A DNA stretch of 52,388 nucleotides from Clostridia bacterium (lineage in GTDB: Bacteria; Bacillota; Clostridia; Oscillospirales; Acutalibacteraceae): assembly GCA_017613735.1 (NCBI GenBank), contig JAGADF010000007.1, positions 1 to 52,388 on the forward strand, given 5' to 3'. The notes under the pieces were generated by a model. It was not told the DNA's origin. It made no database searches and saw nothing but the letters and a program-made list of their open reading frames with translations. Position numbers and translations under genes: made by a program. Positions within the stretch are counted from its first letter, which is position 1. Every line of letters starts with the position of its first letter. Shown one piece after another: positions 24,930 through 34,037 of the stretch.

Positions 24930-25700
24930 TTACAGGTTAAACAATTTCTTTGCGTTTTCGCTTGTCAAATCCAATATTTCCTGCGCCGTGGTATTCCTTA
25001 CCTCGGCGATTTTTTCTGCCGTAAAGGGAATCAGGGAAGAATCGTTTCTCCTGCCTCTGAACGGTACGGGCGTCATATACGGCGCGTCGGTTTCGATTAA
25101 TAGTCTGTCGGGGGGAACTTCCCTTGCCACCTCGACGGGCTTTTTTGCATTTTTAAATGTTACCGCGCCGCCGAGCCCTATATACATGCCGAGCTTTACG
25201 ACCTCTTTCATCATTTCGACCGAGCCCGAAAAACAGTGAACAACGCCTTTCGGGTTGTGTTTTTTGAGAATGTTTAAAATGTCCTCGTGGCTTTCTCTGT
25301 CGTGAACAATTACGGGCAAATCAAGCTCTTTTGCAAGAATAATCTGTTTTTCAAGAACTTCAATTTGCTTTTCTCTCGGAGCCGAGTCGTAGTGGTAATC
25401 AAGACCGATTTCGCCTATGGCAACAACCTTTTTGTTTGAAGCGAGTGAACGGAAAAAATCAATGTAATCTTCTCTTTCTTCATCTTCGATATTAAGCGGA
25501 TGAAGTCCGACAGCCGCATACATAAACGGGTATTTTTCTGCAAGTGAAACAGCCTCAGGCGAGTTTTTTGTGTCAGTAGCGCATGTGATACAACCGCAAA
25601 TGCCCTCCTCCGCAAAGGAGGAGAGCAAAGCTTCTCTGTCAGTATCAAATTGCTCATCGTCATAATGGGCGTGAGAGTCAAAAATGTTTCTGTAATTCAT
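24930..25700 (-). CDS. tatD: TatD-family deoxyribonuclease
   Basis: A 256-aa metal-dependent hydrolase with the TIM-barrel amidohydrolase fold; family members have 3'-5' DNase activity. The metal motif FDSHAHYDD has H10 and H12. GEIGLDYHYDSAPREKQIEVLEKQI, PVIVHDRESHEDIL, HCFSGS and LLIETDAPYM follow in order. It begins inside the metG stop codon (TAATG overlap), the metG-tatD arrangement found in many Firmicutes, and depends on that promoter. Confidence 0.94.
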   Translation of the reverse strand: MNYRNIFDSHAHYDDEQFDTDREALLSSFAEEGICGCITCATDTKNSPEAVSLAEKYPFMYAAVGLHPLNIEDEEREDYIDFFRSLASNKKVVAIGEIGLDYHYDSAPREKQIEVLEKQIILAKELDLPVIVHDRESHEDILNILKKHNPKGVVHCFSGSVEMMKEVVKLGMYIGLGGAVTFKNAKKPVEVAREVPPDRLLIETDAPYMTPVPFRGRRNDSSLIPFTAEKIAEVRNTTAQEILDLTSENAKKLFNL

Positions 25701-27637
25701 TATCTGATTTTTGCTCCGTTGGGCATACCGTCGACGAAAACCACCTTTACGTCGTTCTCGGCGCAGTCTGCCGCGAGAATCATACCCTGACTTTCAACTC
25801 CGCAAAGAACGGCGGGCTTGAGGTTGGCTACAACGACAACCTTTTTACCGATTAAATCCTCGGGCTTGTACCACTGCGCAATACCCGAAGCGACTGTCCT
25901 CGGAACGCCGCTGCCGTCGTCAAGAGTGAGCTTTAAAAGCTTTTTCGCCCTCTTAATCGGCTCGCAGTCCTTAACCTCGGCAACTCTTAATTCGACCTTT
26001 GCAAAGTCGTCAATGTTTATCATAACGCCTGCGGGCTTTTCTTCTTCCGCAGGGATGTTTGCGGCGATTTCCTCTTCAATTTCCTTTAACATTTTTTCGG
26101 CGTCAATTCTGTTGAAGAGGGGAGTCGGTTCGTTCACAACCGTTCCCGTCTTTAATGCGCCGAAGGATTTAAGAGACTCGTAGGATTTTTCGTCACAGTT
26201 GAGCTGTTCAAAAATCTTTTCGGCGGTTTCGGGCATATAGGGCTGAAGCTGAACCGCTATAAAGCGTATGCTTTCAATAAGATTATAGAGAACGGTGCCG
26301 AGTCTTGCCTTTTTGCTTTCGTCTTTAGCGAGAGCCCAAGGCGCGGTTTCGTCGATATATTTATTGCTTCTCTTCGCAAGGTTTACAACCGCCTCAACCG
26401 CGTCCGCAATACAGAACGCGTCCATTGAAGAAGCGACCTTTCCGACAGAGTCAAGAGCGGTCTTTTTAAGGTCTTCGTCAACTTCTTCGGTTACGTCGCC
26501 TGATTGGACAACGCCGTCGAAATACTTTTTCTGCATCGCTACGGTGCGGTTTACGAGATTGCCTATTGTATTGGCAAGGTCGGAATTGTACCTTTCGATT
26601 AAGGTTTCATAAGTCAGTGAACCGTCTGCCGCGTGAGGAATTTCGGAAAGAAGATAATACCTTACCGCGTCAACGCCGAAACGCTTTGTCAGGCCGTCTG
26701 CATAAATGACGTTGCCTCTTGACTTGCTCATCTTATCGTTGCCGACAAGAAGCCACGGGTGACCATAGACCTTTTTGGGCAGCGGCTCGCCTAAAGCCAT
26801 AAGCATAATCGGCCAGTAAATCGTGTGGAAACGGACTATGTCCTTGCCGATTATATGAACGTCGGCAGGCCAGTATTTTCTGTACATGTCGCTGTTTTCT
26901 TCCGTATCGTAGCCGAGAGCCGTGATATAGTTTGAAAGCGCGTCAATCCAGACGTAGATTACGTGCTTGTCGTCAAACGTAACGGGAATGCCCCATTTGA
27001 ACGAGGTGCGCGAAACGCATAAATCCTGAAGGCCGGGACGGATAAAGTTATTGAGCATTTCCTTTTTTCTGCTTTCGGGATAAATGAAATCGGGATTCTT
27101 TTCAATGTAATCCTCAAGCTGCTTCTGATATTTTGAAAGGCGAAGGAAATACGCTTCCTCGCTCGCTTTCTTTACCTCTCTGCCGCAGTCGGGGCATTTG
27201 CCGTCAACCAGCTGGCTTTCGGTCCAGAAGCTTTCGCACGGGACGCAGTAAAGCCCTTCGTAGGAGCCCTTGTAAATATCGCCCTGGTCATAGAGCTTTT
27301 TGAATATTTTCTGAACTGCCTTTTCGTGATAGTCGTCGGTAGTTCTTATGAATTTATCATAGGTTGTGTTGAGCAAATCGCAGATACCGCGGATTTCGCC
27401 GGCTACCTTATCGACGTATTCCTTCGGCGAAACGCCCGCCGCCTTGGCGTAATCCTCAATCTTCTGACCGTGTTCGTCGGTGCCCGTAAGGAAGAAAACA
27501 TCATAGCCCTGCATTCGCTTAAACCTCGCAATAGCGTCGGTCAAAACGATTTCATAGCTGTTGCCGATATGCGGTTTTCTTGAAGTGTAGGCAATAGCGG
27601 TTGTGATGTAGTATTTTTCTTTGTTGCATTCACACAT
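25700..27637 (-). CDS. metG: methionyl-tRNA synthetase
   Basis: Charges initiator and elongator tRNA-Met. The 645-aa class Ia enzyme has the HIGN signature (23-26), a zinc knuckle with C131/C134 and C148/C151, and the KMSKSRGN loop near residue 300. After the anticodon-binding helices it has a C-terminal tRNA-binding (Trbp111/EMAP-II-like) domain from about 540 (IDDFAKVELRVAEV). It has its own extended -10 promoter with a short leader, too short for a T-box. tatD is coupled downstream. Confidence 0.97.
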   Translation of the reverse strand: MCECNKEKYYITTAIAYTSRKPHIGNSYEIVLTDAIARFKRMQGYDVFFLTGTDEHGQKIEDYAKAAGVSPKEYVDKVAGEIRGICDLLNTTYDKFIRTTDDYHEKAVQKIFKKLYDQGDIYKGSYEGLYCVPCESFWTESQLVDGKCPDCGREVKKASEEAYFLRLSKYQKQLEDYIEKNPDFIYPESRKKEMLNNFIRPGLQDLCVSRTSFKWGIPVTFDDKHVIYVWIDALSNYITALGYDTEENSDMYRKYWPADVHIIGKDIVRFHTIYWPIMLMALGEPLPKKVYGHPWLLVGNDKMSKSRGNVIYADGLTKRFGVDAVRYYLLSEIPHAADGSLTYETLIERYNSDLANTIGNLVNRTVAMQKKYFDGVVQSGDVTEEVDEDLKKTALDSVGKVASSMDAFCIADAVEAVVNLAKRSNKYIDETAPWALAKDESKKARLGTVLYNLIESIRFIAVQLQPYMPETAEKIFEQLNCDEKSYESLKSFGALKTGTVVNEPTPLFNRIDAEKMLKEIEEEIAANIPAEEEKPAGVMINIDDFAKVELRVAEVKDCEPIKRAKKLLKLTLDDGSGVPRTVASGIAQWYKPEDLIGKKVVVVANLKPAVLCGVESQGMILAADCAENDVKVVFVDGMPNGAKIR

Positions 27638-27676
27638 TGAAAACTACCTTCCTTTCTTTAAAAATTTCAATACTAT

Positions 27677-27704
27677 ATTTTACCACAAATATATATTTTT
27701 ACAA
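27677..27704 (-). promoter_or_regulatory. promoter of metG-tatD
   Basis: On the minus strand, -35 TTGTAA (27699-27704), 16 bases, TG extension and -10 TAAAAT (27677-27682). The leader is about 35 bases with an AGGAAGG ribosome site. Confidence 0.6.
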
Positions 27705-27710
27705 GTGTTA

Positions 27711-28583
27711 TTATTTTTTGATTAATCCGAGAATTTCTTCGGGGGTAAAAACGTATTTTTTGTTGCAGAAATGACAGGTGACCTCGGTTTTCTCATCTTC
27801 AGCCATTTCTCTTAACGCCTTTTCGCCCGTGCTGATAAGAGCCGCCTCAACCCTCTTTCTTGAGCAGTTGCAGCGGTAAACGGGGGACGCGGTGTCAAGA
27901 ACGTCAAGCTCAAATTCGGGAAGAACCGCGCGGCAGATTTCTTCGGGAGTCATTCCTTTAGCGAGCATTGTCGTAACGGGTTCAATTTTTTCAATGCCCT
28001 TTTCAACCTTTTCTATCGTGTCCTCGCCCGCAGTCGGAAGAAGCTGAATAATAAAGCCGCCCGAACAGAGAATATCTTCGGTATCTGGATTGACGAGAAC
28101 GCCCAGACCGCAGACTGTCGGTATCTGTTCACTTACGGCGAAATACGAGGTTATGTCCTCGGCAATTTCACCCGTGACTATCGGCACCTGACCGACGTAA
28201 GGCTCTTTAAGCCCCAAATCCTTGATGACGGTTAAGAATCCGTTTGTGCCTATTGCCGAAGCGACGTCGAGCTTGCCCTTTGAATTGAGCGGCAGGTCAA
28301 CCCTCGCCTCGCCGATACAACCTCTGACGTTGCCCTCGGAGTCCGAAACGGCGATAACGCTGCCCGCTTTGCCGTTGCCGTTAAAACGCACGGTTACGGT
28401 GTCGTCTTTACCCTTGAGCACGCTGCCCATAAGGGAAGCCGCCGTAAGAGTTCTGCCAAGAGCCGCCGAGCAGACCTTTGAGGTGTTATGTATTTTATGC
28501 ATTTCGCTTACAATGTCGGTCGTGTCCGCCGCCATTACGGTAAGCGTTCCGTCGACCGAAATCATCCTTACAAGAAAGCTCAT
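27711..28583 (-). CDS. hslO: Hsp33 redox-regulated chaperone
   Basis: Hsp33 is a cytoplasmic holdase activated by oxidation: four cysteines release zinc, form disulfides and expose the substrate site. The 290-aa protein carries all four in the canonical layout, C238-x-C240 and C270-x-x-C273. The N-terminal domain has the AALGRTLTAASLMGS helix typical of the family. It starts one base into the stop of the methyltransferase gene upstream. An active Hsp33 fits an anaerobe that faces oxygen bursts. Confidence 0.95.
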   Translation of the reverse strand: MSFLVRMISVDGTLTVMAADTTDIVSEMHKIHNTSKVCSAALGRTLTAASLMGSVLKGKDDTVTVRFNGNGKAGSVIAVSDSEGNVRGCIGEARVDLPLNSKGKLDVASAIGTNGFLTVIKDLGLKEPYVGQVPIVTGEIAEDITSYFAVSEQIPTVCGLGVLVNPDTEDILCSGGFIIQLLPTAGEDTIEKVEKGIEKIEPVTTMLAKGMTPEEICRAVLPEFELDVLDTASPVYRCNCSRKRVEAALISTGEKALREMAEDEKTEVTCHFCNKKYVFTPEEILGLIKK

Positions 28584-29323
28584 TATTTCTCCTTTTTACA
28601 TACGAATACTGCCCGCTCGGTTGTATCGGTTACGGGCGAATCCGTATAGTCGTCAAATATATTTATTACCGAAAATCCCGCTTTTTCAAGGGCTTTTTCG
28701 ATTTCTTCAAGCTCGTATGCGGTCTCGGTGAAAAACTCGTTTGTGCGTATTACTTCGCCGCTTTTGTCCTTTGTAAAAAAGTCGAGGCTTATATTGACCG
28801 AGTCGCCGTCAAGCTCGTTTTGCCAGACGCAGTAGATGTCCTTTTCGTCATAAATGAAAATGTTGTTTTCAAGAACCTTTTTATGCTTGTAAAGAGTGTT
28901 TACGTCAAAAATGAAAACGCCGTCCTTTTCGGTAAAAAGAGACACCTTTTCAAAAGCGGCTGTCACCTCGTCAAAATTCTCAAGGTGATTTATGCTGTCG
29001 AGAGTGCATACGCAGGCTTTTATTGTTCCGTATAAATCGAGCCCGGTCATACTCTGATTGAGAAAAAGAATGCCGGCGTTTTCTTCGGCGTTTTTCTCCA
29101 TAGCCGCAGAAAGCATTTCGGCGCTTTTATCGGCGGCTATTACGTCGTAACCCGCCTTTGAAAGAAGAACCGAAAGAGTGCCCGTTCCGCAGGCATTATC
29201 AAGCAAAAGCCCCTTGCCTACGCCGTTTTCACGAAGCAAGGAGCATATTCTTTCGGCTATTTTTTCGTAACCGACGTTCTTTGTCAGAGCGTCGTAGACC
29301 TTTGCGAAAGAGGAATAACTCAT
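28583..29323 (-). CDS. class I SAM-dependent methyltransferase
   Basis: A 246-aa Rossmann-fold methyltransferase with motif I LLDNACGTGTLSVLLSKAGYDV at about residues 40-61, an acidic loop (AADKSAEML) after strand 2, and CVCTLDSINHLENFDEV as the post-motif region. The C-terminal half resembles small-molecule or YqeM-like methyltransferases. The substrate is not predictable. It overlaps the YerC-like regulator by four bases and hslO by one, so the three genes form one translational unit. Confidence 0.85.
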   Translation of the reverse strand: MSYSSFAKVYDALTKNVGYEKIAERICSLLRENGVGKGLLLDNACGTGTLSVLLSKAGYDVIAADKSAEMLSAAMEKNAEENAGILFLNQSMTGLDLYGTIKACVCTLDSINHLENFDEVTAAFEKVSLFTEKDGVFIFDVNTLYKHKKVLENNIFIYDEKDIYCVWQNELDGDSVNISLDFFTKDKSGEVIRTNEFFTETAYELEEIEKALEKAGFSVINIFDDYTDSPVTDTTERAVFVCKKEK

Positions 29324-29607
29324 TTCAACCTCTCAAAAATAGTGTCGTAACCGCTCTCGCCGAACATCAGCGAACGGTTGACGCGGCTTATAGTCGCGGT
29401 TGAAGCGCCGGTCTGTTCGACAATATCTTTATAAACCTTGCCCTCGGAAAGCATTTTCGCAACCACAATTCTCTGAGCGATTGCGCTTAATTCCTTCATT
29501 GTGCAAAGATCTGTAAAGAAATCCTCGCATTCCTGCTTTGACTGAAGCTGGAGAATGCATTCATATAAAAAGTCGACGTTTGGGTCTTTTTTTCTTTTAG
29601 CGGGCAT
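29320..29607 (-). CDS. YerC/TrpR-like small DNA-binding protein
   Basis: A 95-aa all-helical protein of the YerC/YecD family, which shares the TrpR fold and helix-turn-helix. The core is LCTMKELSAIAQRIVVAKMLSEGKVYKDIVEQTGASTATISRVNRSL, where the final helix is the recognition helix. The ligand, if any, is unknown. The frame is open 36 bases upstream, but ATG 29607 has a GGAGG site and starts at the usual MPAKRKK. It heads the operon with the methyltransferase and hslO and may control them. Confidence 0.88.
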   Translation of the reverse strand: MPAKRKKDPNVDFLYECILQLQSKQECEDFFTDLCTMKELSAIAQRIVVAKMLSEGKVYKDIVEQTGASTATISRVNRSLMFGESGYDTIFERLK

Positions 29608-29643
29608 TGTACTTTCCTCCCGAATAAAATAAAGTGTATTCAT

Positions 29644-29672
29644 ATATTAGCACATTAAACTGTAAAAGTAAA
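29644..29672 (-). promoter_or_regulatory. candidate promoter of the YerC-hslO operon
   Basis: On the minus strand, -35 TTTACT (29667-29672), 17 bases, -10 TAATAT (29644-29649), in the 73-bp gap before the YerC-like gene. Confidence 0.5.
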
Positions 29673-29680
29673 GTGAATTT

Positions 29681-30343
29681 TTACGGATTGCATAAAAGAA
29701 TGACCGCGTAAACGTATCCGTCGTCATCCGTCGACACGGCTACGGCGGCGTATGAATACTCGCTGCCGAGAACCGTTTCGGACTGTTCGCTCTCTTTTAC
29801 GAGCCCGTCGATAAGAAGCGAAACGCCCTCGTCATCTTCCTTCGCGCCCTTCGCGAGACATTCGCCGAAAAGGCTGAATTCGATTTTGTTATCGGTCAGA
29901 ACGGTTGAAGGCTTTCTGCCGTCGGGACGCGTGTGGCTGAAAAGGGAAAGGGTTTCGTCCGCCCTTGTTTTTGCGAGCGTGTGAAGGCAGCCGTTCCAGT
30001 TGAGTCCGGACACTCCCGCCTCTTTGCGCTTGCTGTTCACGGCGTTGAAGAGCTTTGCTTCAAAGGCGGTCGGTTCGTGAGCGCCGCCGACGTCGGCGTT
30101 GAGGATTGTTTTCTTTTTGTCCTTTCCGTTTTCGCTTTCGGATTCTTTTTCGGTTTTGTTTTCCGAAGTGATTACGCTTGCAGGCTCTGTTCCGGTTTGC
30201 GTAAGAGAAGAAGTATCGGTCGGAACGGTTGTTTCTTCGGGCATAAAAACATTTCTGTACTTATATGCGAAAACAACTGCCAGAGCAGTTAAAAGAATAA
30301 GAATTACTAATTTGAAAACGTGTCTGAAGGTTTCCTTTTTCAT
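29681..30343 (-). CDS. CAP/SCP-domain secreted or membrane-anchored protein
   Basis: A 220-aa protein with an N-terminal membrane helix (about 8-28, LVILILLTALAVVFAYKY). A low-complexity Thr/Ser/Glu/Lys linker (about 35-80) and a CAP domain (about 90-220) follow. The CAP text includes FEAKLFNAVNSKRKEAGVSGLNWN, LAKTRADETLSLFSHTRPDGR and FGECLAKG, equivalent to the YkwD-type CAP proteins of Firmicutes. The role is unknown, and extracellular placement is inferred from the signal anchor. A TTG codon precedes the ATG in frame, but the ribosome site GGAG is spaced for ATG 30343. Confidence 0.85.
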   Translation of the reverse strand: MKKETFRHVFKLVILILLTALAVVFAYKYRNVFMPEETTVPTDTSSLTQTGTEPASVITSENKTEKESESENGKDKKKTILNADVGGAHEPTAFEAKLFNAVNSKRKEAGVSGLNWNGCLHTLAKTRADETLSLFSHTRPDGRKPSTVLTDNKIEFSLFGECLAKGAKEDDEGVSLLIDGLVKESEQSETVLGSEYSYAAVAVSTDDDGYVYAVILLCNP

Positions 30344-30361
30344 CAAATCAACTCCAAGGCT

Positions 30362-30390
30362 ATTATATAATTTTCACTCGTTTTTTTCAA
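30362..30390 (-). promoter_or_regulatory. promoter of the CAP-domain gene
   Basis: On the minus strand, -35 TTGAAA (30385-30390), 17 bases, perfect -10 TATAAT (30362-30367). The leader is only about 12 bases. Confidence 0.65.
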
Positions 30391-30434
30391 TGCCGTAAAA
30401 ACTCAAATTTTTTCAATTTTCTTTATAAAATATA

Positions 30435-30464
30435 TTGTCAAAATAACACTAAATATGGTATAAT
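30435..30464 (+). promoter_or_regulatory. promoter of rlmB
   Basis: -35 TTGTCA (30435-30440), 18 bases, TG extension and a perfect -10 TATAAT (30459-30464). It is divergent to the CAP gene promoter. Confidence 0.7.
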
Positions 30465-30505
30465 TAATTGATTATTATCAAAAATATTGCGTTCAGGGTG
30501 CGAAT

Positions 30506-31261
30506 ATGCGTGAAAATAACGAAGCAAACAGGCAGGACCTTTTAATCGGCAGGAACGCCGTTGCCGAAGCCGTTAGGGCGGGCAGACAGATTGATACGCT
30601 TTTTGTCCTTAAGGGCGAAAAGAACGGCGCGGTCGGCAATATCGTCGCCGTCTGCCGCGATAAGGGCGTTACGGTTAAACAGGTTGACAGAAAAAAGCTC
30701 GACTATATGTGCGGCAGGGAAAACCATCAGGGAGTCGCCGCGTTCGTAGCGGCTCACGAATATGCCGAAATCGAAGATATTTTTGCCCTTGCCGAAAAGA
30801 GAAACGAAAAGCCTTTCATCATCGTCTGCGACGAAATGGAGGACCCGCACAATCTTGGCGCGGTTATAAGAACAGCCGAGCTTGCGGGGGCGCACGGAGT
30901 TATTATTCCGAAACGCCGTTCGGCTTCGCTTTCCTACGCGGTAGGCAAGACGAGCGCGGGAGCGCTTGAATACGTACCCGTGTGCCGGGTTGCGAATCTT
31001 CCCGCAACCATTGATTTGTTAAAGGAAAAGGGCTGCTGGGTTTACGGCGTGGATATGGGCGGCGAAGACTGCCGTACAATGGATTTTGACGGCGCGGTCG
31101 CTCTTGTAATCGGCTCCGAGGGCAGGGGACTGGGCAGACTTGTCAGAGAAAAATGCGACTATATTGTTTCGCTTAAACAAAAAGGCAAAATCAATTCCCT
31201 TAACGCGTCCGTCGCGGCGGGGATTCTTATGTACGAAATAATGTATCAGAGAGATAAATAA
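30506..31261 (+). CDS. rlmB: TrmH/SpoU-family rRNA 2'-O-methyltransferase
   Basis: A 251-aa SPOUT methyltransferase expected to methylate the ribose of G2251 in 23S rRNA. The N-terminal substrate-binding domain (LIGRNAVAEAVRAGRQIDTLFV, then YMCGRENHQGVAAFV) is followed by the knot with DEMEDPHNLGAVIRTAELAGAHGVIIPKRRS, ALVIGSEGRGLGRLVREKCD and SLNASVAAGILMYE, all conserved. The exact rRNA target is inferred from the family. It precedes the pseudo-P-type ATPase gene by 14 bases, so the two are co-transcribed. Confidence 0.92.
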   Translation: MRENNEANRQDLLIGRNAVAEAVRAGRQIDTLFVLKGEKNGAVGNIVAVCRDKGVTVKQVDRKKLDYMCGRENHQGVAAFVAAHEYAEIEDIFALAEKRNEKPFIIVCDEMEDPHNLGAVIRTAELAGAHGVIIPKRRSASLSYAVGKTSAGALEYVPVCRVANLPATIDLLKEKGCWVYGVDMGGEDCRTMDFDGAVALVIGSEGRGLGRLVREKCDYIVSLKQKGKINSLNASVAAGILMYEIMYQRDK

Positions 31262-31275
31262 TCGGGGTGTGAACA

Positions 31276-33942
31276 ATGGCTGAAGAGAATAAAAACAACT
31301 TTTTAAGCGACCTTAACAAGTACGACGAGGGCAGAGTCTGGTCTCTCGATGAAATTGACGCGCTTCTGGGCGGCGAAATCGTTCATGAAGAGCCTCTTGA
31401 AATCGAAAAACAGCTCGCTGAGGAAAAGAGAAGGGAAGAAGCGGCTGAAAACGAAGGCGGTCAGCTCGCTTTCGCCGAGGTGGACATTCCCGAATCCGTT
31501 CCCGAAGAGGAAGAGATTACGGTTGAGGAAACAAAGCCCGCCGAAGGTCAGATTTCCTTTGAAAAGACGAGAGTTTTTAACGAGGTAGACACCTCCGCCG
31601 GCTATAACATAAATATCGAGCACAATATTACCGACCAGCGCGTAGTTCACACCACTACCGGCAGGGACGACAATATTGTTCAGCGCTCCAACAGAATGGA
31701 GTCCGATAAAATCAGGGAGAGATTTATTAATCCACCCGTAAAGGATATCGAAAAAACGGCGGAGCACAGAGCGATTCTCGATAAGCTTCCGCCGAAGACA
31801 ATCGAAAGAGCGGGCTTCTTTGTCGAAGAGGGAACGAACAGTTCAACCTCCGACCTTGACCCGTTGCCGACAATTGTTTCCGCCGATTCCGTTATGCAGA
31901 ATCAGAGAGCCGATGACTTAAACGAAGAAATTCACGAAAACCAGATAACCTTTGAGGGCTTTAACGAGGAAGAGGAAATCGAAAAGGTCGACGAATACGA
32001 GGCTGAAACCGAGCTTATTCGCCGTCGCCGCGAAAAGGCGAAAAACTTTAAGCTTTTCCCGAATCTTCCCGAGGACGGGGAGACGGAAGACGGAGAGATT
32101 TCCGACGAAAACGCCGAGTCGGATGAGAACGACGATTTTGAGGACGCCATTGATTACCCCGAGGAAAACGCGGTTCTCAAAAGAGTTGAAAGAAGAAAGA
32201 AAAGCGCGTCGGACCAGGTTATCGAGAGGGAGTTTTACGGCGCGAAGGACAAAAAGGGCGTTGAGGATTTACTTGAGAAAAAACGCAGAGGCGCCCTTAT
32301 ACAGATGATTATAAGCGCGGTCGCGTTTGCGGTTCTTACCGTTATGAGCCTGCTCGCGTCAAACGGAGATTTCACGTTCTTCAGCGGAAGAGTTGAAATT
32401 TTCCTTATGCTCAATATCGCGGTTCTTGTAATCGCGTGCTGCGCAAGTCTTGACATTTTCAAGAGCGGTATTCTCGGTCTGTTCGGCAGAAAAGCGAATA
32501 CCGATTCGGCGGTTTTTGTTGCATTCGTCGCGGCGGTTATTCAGAACGGAATATCCTTTGCTTTTACGGATTCGGTCGAAACCTCGGTTCATATTTATTC
32601 CGCTGCGGCGGCATTTACGCTGCTGCTGAATACGGCGGCGAGGTTTGTAAAAGCCAAAAGCATTGAAGAAAACTTCGGCTATATTTCTCAGGAAAGAGAT
32701 TTCTATACGGTTAAAAGCATTGAGGACGAGGACGCGTCCTTCGAAATCGGCAGGGGACTGTTCCTGGGTGACCCGGATATCCGCTATAACGCGATGACCG
32801 CGTTCGAAGAAAAGTACGTTGAGAATTCGTCAAAGACCGAGCCCGCGGCGACTACGGTTATGAGAGCGATTCCCGTCACCGCGATTCTTGCGGTTGTAAT
32901 AGGTGCTATTACAGGCGTTATAATGCGCGATATCCCTTCCGCAATAGCGGCGTTTACGGGCACTGTTTGTCTTGCTTCCCCCGTAGGAGCGTTCCTCGCA
33001 AGCGCCTGGATTTTCTCGTCAATGTCGAAAAAGCTTACCGACGAAGACGCGCTTATAGTAGGTTATGAATCGGCTGACGAACTGACCAAGGCGAATGCCG
33101 TCGTATTTGACGCGGCGGAACTTTTCGATACCGAAAACTGCAAGAGTTTCGGCTTTAAGACCTTTAATTCAATGCGTCCCGACGAAGCGATGCTTTATAC
33201 GGGCGCGGTAATGATAGCGGCGGGCGGCCCGCTTGCAAATCTTTTCCGCCTTTCGGTTATAGGCGACCGCGACGTTTTCCCGACGGTCGAAAACCTCAAT
33301 TATGAGGACAAGCTCGGCTGTTCGGCGTGGGTTGAACATAACAAGAGAGTTCTTGTGGGCAACCGCGAGCTTCTTATAAACCATAACGTCGAGGTGCTCG
33401 ACAAGGAATATGAATTAAAGCTTAAGAGAAGCGGCAGGCAGATTATTTATCTCGCTGTCGAACACGTGCTTTCCGCCATTTACGTTGTCGGCTACACACC
33501 TGATACTCAGGTGGCTTCGCTTCTGCGCAAGCTCGAAAAGAATTCTCTTCCGATTCTTGTAAGAACGACAGACCAGAATATAACCGAGGAATTTATTGAG
33601 GAAAGCTTTATTCTTCCTAAGAATTCCGTTAAGGTTATAAGCTCGGTCGCGGGCGAGATGTTCAGCGATATTTACGAGACGATAAGCGAAAAGGATTCCT
33701 CCGGCGTAATGCACGACGGAACGACAAAATCCTTCCTTAAGGCGTTCAATTCCGCTTATACGCTTATGGCGAGAGTTCAGATTGCATCGATTCTTCAGTA
33801 TATCGGCGTCGGACTCGGCGTGCTTATTATGTCGCTTATGGCTTTCTTCTCGGCGCTTATGCAGGGCGGCGCGCTCCAGCTTTGTATTTTCCAGATAATC
33901 TGGACGGCGGTTACAATTCTCATTCCGAAAATCAAAAAATAA
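31276..33942 (+). CDS. large membrane protein resembling a catalytically dead P-type ATPase
   Basis: An 888-aa protein without an obvious named family. Residues 1-340 are hydrophilic and very acidic. They are followed by about six to eight membrane helices in a P1-type layout. After the pre-catalytic helix (TGTVCLASPVGAFLASAWIFSS, about 560-580) comes an LTKANAVVFD stretch matching the approach to the phosphorylation site. There the expected DKTGT reads D612-AAELFD. A nucleotide-binding-like region has ARRVLVGNRELL-type text (HNKRVLVGNRELL). Where TGDN is expected it reads TTDQN, and no TGES actuator motif is seen. Two helices close the protein. I infer a pseudoenzyme; it lies 14 bases after rlmB. 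Confidence 0.7.
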   Translation: MAEENKNNFLSDLNKYDEGRVWSLDEIDALLGGEIVHEEPLEIEKQLAEEKRREEAAENEGGQLAFAEVDIPESVPEEEEITVEETKPAEGQISFEKTRVFNEVDTSAGYNINIEHNITDQRVVHTTTGRDDNIVQRSNRMESDKIRERFINPPVKDIEKTAEHRAILDKLPPKTIERAGFFVEEGTNSSTSDLDPLPTIVSADSVMQNQRADDLNEEIHENQITFEGFNEEEEIEKVDEYEAETELIRRRREKAKNFKLFPNLPEDGETEDGEISDENAESDENDDFEDAIDYPEENAVLKRVERRKKSASDQVIEREFYGAKDKKGVEDLLEKKRRGALIQMIISAVAFAVLTVMSLLASNGDFTFFSGRVEIFLMLNIAVLVIACCASLDIFKSGILGLFGRKANTDSAVFVAFVAAVIQNGISFAFTDSVETSVHIYSAAAAFTLLLNTAARFVKAKSIEENFGYISQERDFYTVKSIEDEDASFEIGRGLFLGDPDIRYNAMTAFEEKYVENSSKTEPAATTVMRAIPVTAILAVVIGAITGVIMRDIPSAIAAFTGTVCLASPVGAFLASAWIFSSMSKKLTDEDALIVGYESADELTKANAVVFDAAELFDTENCKSFGFKTFNSMRPDEAMLYTGAVMIAAGGPLANLFRLSVIGDRDVFPTVENLNYEDKLGCSAWVEHNKRVLVGNRELLINHNVEVLDKEYELKLKRSGRQIIYLAVEHVLSAIYVVGYTPDTQVASLLRKLEKNSLPILVRTTDQNITEEFIEESFILPKNSVKVISSVAGEMFSDIYETISEKDSSGVMHDGTTKSFLKAFNSAYTLMARVQIASILQYIGVGLGVLIMSLMAFFSALMQGGALQLCIFQIIWTAVTILIPKIKK

Positions 33943-33950
33943 ATATTTTT

Positions 33951-33980
33951 AAAAAGGCGTCTGCGGACGCCTTTTTTATT
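33951..33980 (+). terminator. terminator of rlmB and the pseudo-ATPase
   Basis: An 11-bp stem (33951-33961 with 33966-33976), core AAAGGCGTC/GACGCCTTT and loop TGCG, ends in a T-run. Confidence 0.9.
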
Positions 33981-34007
33981 TACACTAATTAAGAAATATG
34001 ATATAAT
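33979..34007 (+). promoter_or_regulatory. promoter of the DUF951-prfA-tsaC-coaE operon
   Basis: -35 TTTACA (33979-33984), 17 bases, TG extension, perfect -10 TATAAT (34002-34007). The -35 box lies directly behind the upstream terminator tail. Confidence 0.7.
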
Positions 34008-34037
34008 AAATATTCAGTGATTTTAAGGAGGGCAGTT

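Noticed and set aside
27638-27710. T-box before metG
   Set aside because: The promoter lies within 70 bases of the start; there is no space for a T-box and no TGGNACCGCG-like segment.
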